Below, piece by piece: positions 40,204 through 46,749 of a stretch of DNA of 64,000 bases. The stretch is taken from contig CAVSEV010000005.1 in the NCBI GenBank assembly GCA_963727015.1, positions 682,001 to 746,000 on the forward strand, given 5' to 3'. The number at the start of each line of letters is the position of its first letter. The first letter of the stretch is position 1. Position numbers and translations under genes: made by a program. The notes beneath the pieces are model-generated. The model was not told where the DNA came from. It saw only the letters and a program-made list of their open reading frames with translations, and searched no databases. This DNA is from DATFVJ01 sp963727015 (GTDB lineage Bacteria > Actinomycetota > Actinomycetes > Streptosporangiales > Streptosporangiaceae).

Positions 40204-40682
40204 AGATATTTCCCCCCTAGACATTGGTGTGACCCTTTGCCGCGAGCTAAGGTACCCTTCGCTGATCATCTTTAACCTTCGCTTCCACACGCCCTGCCGC
40301 AGGCCCGGCGTTTACCTAGAAAAAGTCGCAGTATTTTCTGCCGTGCCCAACGAAAAGGACCCGGGAAGGGAGGATGCGACGCGGCTCGGTATCACGATGT
40401 TCGCCACCGGCATGCCAATGCGGCCGGCGAGCTTGCACGCGACGCGGACAGCCGGGGTTCGCTTCCTTGTAACTGCCTGAGCACTCGCGCATCGCGGCTC
40501 ACCCGTCCCGGCCCACCCGTCCCCGGCTCACCCGTCCCGGCTCACCCGTCCCGGCTCACCCGTCCCGGCTCACCCGTCCCGGCTCACCCGTCCCGGCTCA
40601 CCCGTCTGGCGTGTGCGGTATGCGCGAACCCAGCCGCTGCCCGGACGTCGAGCCATTACGTTAGGATCGGCACGCCGCCGCC
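40204..40682. other. 479-base gap: promoter region of the QQP-repeat gene plus a 14-bp tandem array
   Basis: The first 130 bases are unusually AT-rich for this window (TTTAACC, AAAAAGTCGCAGTATTTTC) and probably carry the promoter of the minus-strand secreted-protein gene. From 40496 to 40608 a tandem array begins. The rest has no feature I can support. Confidence 0.5.
40496..40608. repeat. Tandem array, eight 14-bp units
   Basis: GGCTCACCCGTCCC is repeated eight times with one 15-bp variant in second place and a variant last unit. It lies between the QQP-repeat gene and the TetR remnant. Confidence 0.93.
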
Positions 40683-40913
40683 GTGGCTGGCGTCATCGCG
40701 GCCGCTCCTGATGGCCCCGGGCCGCACCTCGCCAAGATCCAGGCGACGGCGCTCGTCGCCGTGTTTCAGCTCATCATCGACGAGGCAGGGCGGCGGCTTC
40801 TGGCCGGCCAGGCGCCGGCGCGGATCGCCGCGGCGCTGCGCCCCGTCATCGCCGCGGCATTCGATTCACTCGACGCTTGGCTCAGCCTGCCCCCGCCGGT
40901 CAGCAGGGGCTGA
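40683..40913 (+). pseudogene. C-terminal remnant of a TetR-family regulator
   Basis: A 76-codon frame (AKIQATALVAVFQLIIDEAG...RIAAALRPVIAAAFDSLDAWL) resembles the C-terminal ligand-binding helices of TetR-family proteins. The DNA-binding half is absent upstream, replaced by a tandem array. A GTG at 40683 could start a short peptide, but I read it as a remnant. Confidence 0.5.
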
Positions 40914-40944
40914 CTGAGGACAATGCGGAGCACAGCACGCCGGC

Positions 40945-41100
40945 TCACGGACAATGAACCGGCCGGGCCACCAAACCCGCACATACCTGCGCCATCGCCT
41001 CGTTCATGCGGCTCAGCGGCAGCCGTTCAGAAATAAGATCTTCCAGCCTGAAACCAAGCGAGCGCCAGGTCGCCTTATCTGTGAGGCCGCCGACCCGTCA
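40945..41100 (-). pseudogene. C-terminal remnant of a zinc-dependent alcohol dehydrogenase
   Basis: The minus-strand frame FRLEDLISERLPLSRMNEAM...CAGLVARPVHCP followed by TGA matches the final helix and strand of medium-chain alcohol dehydrogenases (compare the end of mscR: DSFVSEEIGLDQVEEAFARM). The rest of the gene is gone. An inverted repeat and then the IS110 recombinase gene lie where the rest would be. Confidence 0.55.
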
Positions 41101-41152
41101 AGACCGAGGCGTCCATTGGATTGGATCGCAAGCGGGGTGACTTGTTTACTCC

Positions 41153-41277
41153 CTGCTTCCTCGTAGCCGCCGATTTGTGGTGCCGGACGGCCGGGGTCAA
41201 GGTGGAGCGCCCCGCTGGACGAACGACCTTGACGCCGGCCGTCCGGCACCAGACCATGCTGCGGCGAGGAAGCAGGG
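41153..41277. repeat. Long inverted repeat near the IS110 element
   Basis: GGTGCCGGACGGCCGGGGTC at 41179-41198 plus AAGGT pairs with 41226-41250 with one mismatch. An outer CTGCTTCCTCG at 41153-41163 pairs with CGAGGAAGCAG at 41267-41277. The loop is about 22 bases. It lies about 280 bases beyond the recombinase stop codon. The 41278-41553 stretch between holds no gene I can support. Confidence 0.85.
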
Positions 41278-41553
41278 TAGGGGGTGGTTAGGTCATGGGA
41301 GGTGCACCGCCCGCCGGTACTGGTGGATGGGGTCGCGTTCGTGCGGTCCCGCCGCGCCGGGCGCCCAGCCTTATCTCGGTGCTCGGAGGGTGTGGCTCCG
41401 GCGACATGATGCGTGATGGGGTGCCCCGGCAGGGGGGTTGCGGCCGTTCATTCTTTGGAGGCTGTCCAGGCTGGGCCTGGCAGCAGGCGAGTTGCAGGAG
41501 CTGGCCGCAAGTCATCGGTTGAGGGGCGCGGCGGCGGGTGCGGGACGGCCGGC

Positions 41554-42579
41554 TCACGCGGCGGGCTGGAGTGCCTCCTCCCCGAGATCGTGCAGCGTGT
41601 GGTAGCAGCGGCGGGCGAGCTTGCGGGCCACCGACAAGGTGGCCAGCCCGGCGTTGCGCCGGTCCCTGGCCGCGGTGTAGTAGCCGTAGTCGGGTGCGGC
41701 CGGGCGGGCGGCGCACTTGGCTGACTCGTACAGCGCCCAGCGCAGCAGCTCGGGCCCCTGGCGGGACAGGTGGCCGGCCGAGCGTTTGGTGTCAGAGGAG
41801 TAGACGGTGATGTCCAGCCCGGTGTGGCGGACCGCGTTGTCGGAGTTGGGGAACCGGCGCACGTCGCCGAGCTCGGCCCAGATTGCCACCGAGGTGACCG
41901 CCCCGACGCCGAACTGGGTGGAGCGCAGCGCCCGGCAGCCGGGCTGGCGGCGTGACAGCAGGTTCAGCTGGCAGCGCAGCGGGTCCAGCTCGGCGGTCAG
42001 CCGGTCGATCTGGCGCAGCCCGGTCTGGACTGCCTGCCGCCCGGCCGCTGACAGCTCCACCTCGGCGACCGCGGCGCGCCCGCCCGGCGTCGCCATGCTG
42101 CCGATCGTCGGCACTCCCTGGTGGAACAAGGTGGCGGCGATCCGCTGATGCCAGGCGCCCCGCTCGTCCAGCAAGTCCTTATAGAGCCGGACGGTGGCCC
42201 GCGCTTCCAGCACGTCAGCCGGCGGGATCCAGCATTCCGGTAGATCCCCGGCCATCAGGTGCACCCGCAGGTGGCGGGCGTCGGTCTTGTCGGTCTTGGC
42301 ATGCCGCTTCTTGCCCCGCAGCGCTGCGGTGTCCGCCGGCTCGGCCAGGTGCGCTCTGATGCCCGCGCGGCACAGTTCCTCCACCACGTAGCGCCAGCCG
42401 GTGCAGCCCTCCAGCGCGAACTCCACCTCACCGTGCCCGGCGAAGCGGGTCAGCCACTGCCGCAGATGCTGCCGGTCAGCCGGGGCCACCCGCCCGTGAC
42501 GCAGCTCCCCGGTAGCGGTGTCGAGATACTCGAAGGTCAGCTGGCGACGATGAACGTCAAACCCGCCTACGATGCTCAT
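41554..42579 (-). CDS. IS110-family transposase (DEDD/serine recombinase)
   Basis: A 341-residue recombinase. The N-terminal RuvC-like DEDD domain has Asp in VGGFDVHRRQ, Glu in EFALEGCTGWR and two Asp in AKTDKTDARHLR. The C-terminal Transposase_20 domain has FGVGAVTSVAIWAELGDVRRF and TVYSSDTKRSAGHLSRQG, which contains the candidate catalytic serine. The gene looks intact. The ATG at 42579 is preceded by GAGGAGGTCCC. IS110 elements move through a bridge RNA transcribed from a non-coding end. The 95-base leader here is strongly structured (see the next entry). Confidence 0.92.
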   Translation of the reverse strand: MSIVGGFDVHRRQLTFEYLDTATGELRHGRVAPADRQHLRQWLTRFAGHGEVEFALEGCTGWRYVVEELCRAGIRAHLAEPADTAALRGKKRHAKTDKTDARHLRVHLMAGDLPECWIPPADVLEARATVRLYKDLLDERGAWHQRIAATLFHQGVPTIGSMATPGGRAAVAEVELSAAGRQAVQTGLRQIDRLTAELDPLRCQLNLLSRRQPGCRALRSTQFGVGAVTSVAIWAELGDVRRFPNSDNAVRHTGLDITVYSSDTKRSAGHLSRQGPELLRWALYESAKCAARPAAPDYGYYTAARDRRNAGLATLSVARKLARRCYHTLHDLGEEALQPAA

Positions 42580-42674
42580 GGGACCTCCTCGAGCTCCAAC
42601 CCATTTGGGACAGGGACCTTCTCCCTAAGCCCGTATGTCGTAGATGCTGCTACGACTGACGCCGAGGAGGTCCC
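42580..42674 (-). ncRNA. Structured leader of the IS110 gene, candidate bridge RNA segment
   Basis: A perfect 12-bp stem closes the leader: GGGACCTCCTCG at 42580-42591 against 42663-42674. Inside are two hairpins: GTCGTAG/CTACGAC at about 42637-42656 and AGGGA/TCCCT at about 42612-42626. The closing stem includes the Shine-Dalgarno of the recombinase. The size and place fit the non-coding left end of IS110-group elements, whose RNA guides target and donor choice. Loops matching the element's ends could not be assigned by eye. Confidence 0.45.
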
Positions 42675-42712
42675 CCTCACATGGCATCTTTGGCTCGCAG
42701 GCTGCCCCGGCC

Positions 42713-44551
42713 TTAGGTCACCGGGCGCGGTCCGGGGGATCCGGTCAGTGCGCGCGGCCGAGGGGGTGCGGGCGGAGCAGATCCCCAACGGCTCACGCGA
42801 GGTGTCCCGATACCTCCACGTTCGCTTTCGCGTGGATCTTGATGGCCCGCTGCGCCAGCCGCACCGCCCGGAGCCGGCTGCGCTGACGGCGGGTGAACCG
42901 CGATTCCCTGCACAAGAGTCATTTCCACCCGGGCGTCCGCGATCTCGCTGGGGTGAGTGGCGAACGGGTTGCGATCGAGCACGACGAGGTCGGCATACTT
43001 GCCGGTTTCTATCGATCCGGCCTGGTCGTCGAGGTGGCTTACCCACGCGCTGCCGATCGTGTACGCGGCAAGCGCGTCACCGAGCGTGAGCCCCTCCTCA
43101 GGCAGGAACGGCTCGCTGTGGCCGTGTCCCGCGAGGGTCCTGTTGACGGCGACGTGAATACCGTGCAGCGGATTCGGGCTTGACACGGGCCAGTCGCTGC
43201 CCGCGGCGAGCACCGCTCCGCTCGCGCGCAGTGAACTGAACGGGTACTGCCACGATGACCGCGGATATCCGAGGAAGGGGATCGTAAGCTCACGCATCTG
43301 CGCGTCGGCCGTCGCCCAGAGGGCCTGCATGTTGGCCGCCACCCCTAGCTCGCGGAACCGCGGGATGTCATCGGGATGGACGACCTGGATATGCGCGATG
43401 TGATGGCGGTGGTCGTGCCAGCCGTTGGCCGCACGCGCGGCGGCGACCGCGTCGAGGCTCTCACGGACCCCGCGGTCGCCGATGGCGTGGAAATGGACCT
43501 GGAAACCTTCGGCGTCCAGCCTGGTCACGTAGTGCGCGAGTGCGGCGGCGTCGATGAAGCTGTGCCCGCGGTTGCCCGTGGGCATCCCGTGCCCGTCCAG
43601 GTACGGGTCGAGCATGGCGGCGCTGAAGTTCTCGCACACGCCGTCCTGCATGATCTTGACTGTGCCGGCCCTGAACCGGCCCGCATGACCGGCCGAGCGC
43701 CGGTCGAGCAGTTCGCCGATCTGCTCGTCGCCGCGGCTGCGGTCCCACCAGAGTGCGCCGGCGACACGCGCGGTCAGGCCACCGGAACCGGCCAGTTCCA
43801 GATATGTCCGCAGCGAGTCCTGGTGACCCAGGTACGACCCGATGATCGCGTCCTGCCAGCTCGTGATGCCCAGTGAGTGCAGGTAGCGCTGGCCCTCGAC
43901 CAGCCCGGCCGCGTACTCAGCGGCGGTGAGCGGCGGCGCGTGTTCCGCTACCAGCATGGTGGCGTCTTCGTGCAAGGTGCCCTGCGGCGACCCGTCGCAT
44001 TCACGTTCGATCCTGCCGCCCAGGGGATCGGGCGTGCCCGCGCCTATACCCGCGAGATCGAGCGCCCGGCTGTTCACCCATGCACCGTGATGGTCACGGT
44101 TGGTCAGGTATACCGGCCGGTCTGGCACGACTGTGTCCAGGTCGAGCCTCGACGGCGTGCCGCGGTCGAACTGGTCCATTGACCACCCGCTGCCGAGGAT
44201 CCACGTCTTGTCCGGGTGCTGCTGTGCGTAGCCCGCGATCCGGCTGAGGCATTCCGCTGCCGACGATGTGCCGCTGAGGTCACACAGGGCGCGCTCCGTG
44301 CCACCCATGATCGGATGAACGTGAGCGTCGATGAAGCCGGGCAGCAGTAGCCTGCCGGCCAGGTCGATGACCTCGGTGGTGGGCCCGATGAGCGGCCGCA
44401 CCGCCGCGCCGCCGAGCGCGGCGATCCGGCCGCCGTGCACCGCGACCGCGTCAGTCCACGACCTTGCCGCGTCCACGGTGTAAACGGGGCCGTTGACGAA
44501 GGCGATATCCGCAGGCGCGTAAGCCATCGGCCCGGACCTATCGGTGCGCAT
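42713..44551 (-). CDS. YtcJ-like amidohydrolase with extended C-terminus
   Basis: A 612-residue metal-dependent amidohydrolase of the YtcJ/Amidohydro_3 group. Metal motifs are GFIDAHVHPIMGG, QVHFHAIGDRGV, HHIAHIQVVHPDD and LAAGSDWPVSSPNPL. These enzymes deacylate N-acyl compounds or cleave amides; the substrate is unknown. The usual end would be near EMTLVQGIAVH. Here about 60 further Pro/Gly/Arg-rich residues follow and stop at 42713 next to the IS110 leader, so the insertion may have removed the original stop. The ATG at 44551 follows GGAAGG, seven bases upstream. Confidence 0.85.
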   Translation of the reverse strand: MRTDRSGPMAYAPADIAFVNGPVYTVDAARSWTDAVAVHGGRIAALGGAAVRPLIGPTTEVIDLAGRLLLPGFIDAHVHPIMGGTERALCDLSGTSSAAECLSRIAGYAQQHPDKTWILGSGWSMDQFDRGTPSRLDLDTVVPDRPVYLTNRDHHGAWVNSRALDLAGIGAGTPDPLGGRIERECDGSPQGTLHEDATMLVAEHAPPLTAAEYAAGLVEGQRYLHSLGITSWQDAIIGSYLGHQDSLRTYLELAGSGGLTARVAGALWWDRSRGDEQIGELLDRRSAGHAGRFRAGTVKIMQDGVCENFSAAMLDPYLDGHGMPTGNRGHSFIDAAALAHYVTRLDAEGFQVHFHAIGDRGVRESLDAVAAARAANGWHDHRHHIAHIQVVHPDDIPRFRELGVAANMQALWATADAQMRELTIPFLGYPRSSWQYPFSSLRASGAVLAAGSDWPVSSPNPLHGIHVAVNRTLAGHGHSEPFLPEEGLTLGDALAAYTIGSAWVSHLDDQAGSIETGKYADLVVLDRNPFATHPSEIADARVEMTLVQGIAVHPPSAQPAPGGAAGAAGHQDPRESERGGIGTPRVSRWGSAPPAPPRPRALTGSPGPRPVT

Positions 44552-44581
44552 GCCATCGTCCTTCCAGGTACTTCGAGGCAT

Positions 44582-45000
44582 TCGGCGGGTTCCTGGTCAT
44601 TATCGCAAGCTTCAGCGCGGCCGGCCCCCGCGCCCGGTAAGGCGGGGCACCCGCTCCCTGCGGCCGCGAGCGGGTCATCAGGCTCCGCGCGCATAACGCC
44701 GTCGATGCGGTTCCACGGGCCCCCTGCACATCGCCGCCGCGGATTAGTGGAATTGTCCGCTCCCGTGGGTACGGTACGGGTGGACGGTGCGGTACGACAT
44801 CCGCGCTGCCCCGTTGGGAATGCGGCCGTCTTGGGGATGCGGCCGTCGTGGGAATGCGGCCGTCTTGGGAATGCGGCCGTCTTGGGAATGCGGCCGTCTT
44901 GGGAATGCAATGTCCGGGGGATGTCACTGTTCGGGTACTGCCACCGTTCGGTTGATGCACTCTTTGCGGAGAGCGCAGGTGTTTTGGGGGGAATGCGACG
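44582..45000. other. 419-base gap upstream of mscL, with a 17-bp tandem array
   Basis: The gap separates divergent genes (amidohydrolase and mscL), so both promoters should be here. Besides the array at 44814-44908 there is a short inverted repeat GTACGGTAC. I see no ORF. The mscL Shine-Dalgarno (GGGGGGA) is nine bases before its ATG. Confidence 0.55.
44814..44908. repeat. Tandem array, five 17-bp units plus a partial
   Basis: TTGGGAATGCGGCCGTC and close variants start at 44814, 44831, 44848, 44865, 44882 and (partial) 44899, about 95 bases before mscL. Confidence 0.92.
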
Positions 45001-45435
45001 ATGAAAGGCTTTAAGAGGTTTTTGCTGCGGGGCAATCTGGTAGAGCTTGCCGTGGCGTTCGTGGTCGGCGTGGCGTTTGGCGCCTTGATCTCCGCTTTCG
45101 TCAGGGATCTGATCACACCACTGATCGCGGCAATCGGGGGCAAGCCGGACTTCTCCCAGCTCTATTTCACGGTTAACCACAGCAAGTTCCTCTACGGTGA
45201 CTTCATCAACGAAGTGATCACGTTCGTGATCATCGTCGCGGTGGTGTACTTCTTTGTGCTTCTGCCGCTCAGCAAGATGCTCGACCGCGCGAAGCGGAAC
45301 GAGGAGGCGACAGAGCGCGAGTGCCCCGAATGCCTTACCGAGGTGCCAATTGGGGCACGGCGCTGCAAGTACTGCACCGCACAGCTCACCCCGGGGCCGG
45401 ATACTCCGGCCACGGCCGGAGCCGGGGTGCGGTAG
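45001..45435 (+). CDS. mscL: Large-conductance mechanosensitive channel with C-terminal zinc-ribbon-like tail
   Basis: A 144-residue membrane channel opened by membrane tension during osmotic downshock. TM1 is LVELAVAFVVGVAFGALISAFV with the pore-lining Gly/Ala pattern, preceded by the amphipathic KGFKRFLLRGN. TM2 is NEVITFVIIVAVVYFFVLLP. After the usual helix a tail of about 40 residues carries ECPECLTEVPIGARRCKYCT, two C-x2-C knuckles 12 residues apart. This is a zinc-ribbon-like addition seen in some actinobacterial MscL proteins. Its role is unknown. Confidence 0.93.
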   Translation: MKGFKRFLLRGNLVELAVAFVVGVAFGALISAFVRDLITPLIAAIGGKPDFSQLYFTVNHSKFLYGDFINEVITFVIIVAVVYFFVLLPLSKMLDRAKRNEEATERECPECLTEVPIGARRCKYCTAQLTPGPDTPATAGAGVR

Positions 45436-45515
45436 CTCCGGCGGCCCTCCCGCACAGACGACCACCTGCAGCAGGTCGCGGCCTGACCGCTGCGGGCTGC
45501 CAGCTCGTACGGGCG

Positions 45516-45606
45516 GCCGTGCCGCGGGGCCGTGCCGCGGCCGTGCCGCGCGGGCCGTGCCGCGCGGGCCGTGCCGCGCGGGCCGTGCCGCGCGGGCCTT
45601 GCCGCG
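45516..45606. repeat. Tandem array of ~14-bp units
   Basis: GGCCGTGCCGCGCG and variants occur about six times. The middle four units are identical. Confidence 0.88.
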
Positions 45607-45624
45607 GAGGCAAGCCCCCACCAT

Positions 45625-45691
45625 CTTGATCCGTACCTGTGTTAAATTGCCCGCTCTATAGGCCGGAAACTTCACCCGATTAGGGATCTTG
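45625..45691. repeat. 67-bp palindromic repeat, diverged copy
   Basis: It starts CTTGATCCGTACCTGTGTTA and ends GATTAGGGATCTTG. The length is again exactly 67. The core CCCGCTCTATAGGCCGGAAA matches the reverse orientation of the other copies. Arm pairing is partly lost. Confidence 0.75.
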
Positions 45692-45787
45692 GCCGGATGG
45701 AGCCGACCCGGTGAGACCTGGGTTAACGAGGTACGCGGCGGCTGACCAGAGGAGCCCTGATGGGGTGAACGGCCGCAGCCGGTCGTC

Positions 45788-45841
45788 GTCTGCGGTCGTG
45801 GACGGCACTGCCGTCGCCGCCAGAGATCCACGGGACGCCCT
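45788..45841. mobile_element. MITE-like element, copy 4 (right part only)
   Basis: It carries GTCGTGGACGGCACTGCCGT, then a GCCGCCAGAGATCCACGGGA block, and ends GACGCCCT, matching the right ends of copies 1-3. The central GATAGC...GAGAACAAGCAGGG block is deleted, and a left end could not be found. Confidence 0.55.
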
Positions 45842-45892
45842 AAACTGCTGGCTGGGCGGCCGCGCCCGGGTGGATCCAGAGGGGTAGCGACG

Positions 45893-46330
45893 ATGACGGA
45901 GCCGTTCCGGGTGCCGATCGCGGTACGCGGCTATGAGCTCGACACAAACGGGCATCTGAACCAGGCGGTCTACCTGCTGTACGCGGAGCACTCCCGGCGT
46001 GAGTGCATGCGTGCCGCCGGGATCGCCGAGGAAAAGCTGCAGGCGGCAGGCGTGGGCCCCGTCATTCTCGAGACCACCATCCGGTTCCGCCGCGAGCTGC
46101 GCGACGGCGACGAGGTCGATGTGTCGTGCGAGCTTGTCTGGGGCGAGGGCAAGACGTTCCGGATCAGCCACGAGATCAGGCGGGTCGACGGGACGGTCGC
46201 CGCGGAACTTGACGTGCTGGCCGGGGTGCTCGACCGCCGGACGCGAAGGCTGGTGCCAGACCCCGCTGCCGTCTTGCGCTCACTTGCCTCGGCACCCGAG
46301 GTTCTTTGCGGCAACCAGGCGCCGCGGTGA
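45893..46330 (+). CDS. Hot-dog-fold acyl-CoA thioesterase (4HBT type)
   Basis: A 145-residue single hot-dog protein. The active-site region GYELDTNGHLNQAVYLLYAEH has the Asp and helix of the 4-hydroxybenzoyl-CoA/YbgC-like thioesterases. ILETTIRFRRELRDGDEVDV and a regular strand pattern complete the fold. The substrate is unknown. The ATG follows GAGGGG by eight bases. Confidence 0.85.
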   Translation: MTEPFRVPIAVRGYELDTNGHLNQAVYLLYAEHSRRECMRAAGIAEEKLQAAGVGPVILETTIRFRRELRDGDEVDVSCELVWGEGKTFRISHEIRRVDGTVAAELDVLAGVLDRRTRRLVPDPAAVLRSLASAPEVLCGNQAPR

Positions 46331-46749
46331 GCAGGCGCGCGTCGGGCACTGTCCTCTGGCGCCCTCCGCGACGAAATGCCTGACGTGCGCCTCGCCCATG
46401 CCGCGCGCACCGCCGGTGACCAGCGCGACCTAGCCGTCCAGCCTGCCCATGCCCGCTCCCATTCCGCGGCCAGCACCCGGTTATTCCGCGTTCAGCACCG
46501 GTTCGCGCTAGGCCTGCGTGGTCTGGCCCGGGCCGCCGCGGACACCATGGTGGTAGACCGGCGGGCCGGCTGACCGGGCGGGCGCACACGCCCGCCGCCG
46601 CGGTGGCCGCAGTCCGCGTTCCGCAGCACGATCGCGACACGCTGGGCCAGGGACCGCTGCAGTCCGCCAACGCAGCCTACGTGCGCCGTCGCGCCGCCGC
46701 CCGATATTGCCGCCGCCCGATATTGCGGCCGCCCGATATGCCGTCTGAG
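46331..46749. other. 419-base gap with an SDR remnant and little else
   Basis: Apart from the short-chain-dehydrogenase fragment at 46358-46450, only a short triplicated CCGCCCGATATTGC-type unit (about 46692-46740) stands out. No intact gene is seen. Confidence 0.5.
46358..46450 (-). pseudogene. N-terminal remnant of a short-chain dehydrogenase/reductase
   Basis: The minus-strand frame MGRLDG-stop-VALVTGGARGMGEAHVRHF is the start of an SDR: the Rossmann TGGARGMG is intact, but the lysine before VALVTGG is a TAG stop. Only about 30 codons remain. Confidence 0.65.

Larger units (their letters stand above)
41554..42700. mobile_element. IS110-family insertion element (boundaries not resolved)
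   Basis: The recombinase gene plus its structured leader define the element. IS110 elements lack terminal inverted repeats and make no target duplication, so the true ends cannot be set by eye. The right boundary lies somewhere between 42674 and the end of the amidohydrolase frame, and the left boundary lies below 41554. Confidence 0.6.
45436..45892. other. 457-base gap filled by three kinds of repeat
   Basis: Going right from mscL there is a 14-bp tandem array (45516-45606), a 67-bp palindrome (45625-45691) and the right part of a MITE-like element (45788-45841). No ORF is convincing. Confidence 0.6.

Noticed and set aside
40374..40475. Short ORF after GGAAGGGAGG near 40374
   Set aside because: The Shine-Dalgarno is good but the 33-codon product is Arg/Cys/Gly-rich without features and lies in the likely promoter region of the opposite gene.
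44104..45831. 575-codon minus-strand frame spanning mscL and the repeats
   Set aside because: It runs through tandem arrays and opposite mscL, and its C-terminal part is the wrong frame of the amidohydrolase gene.
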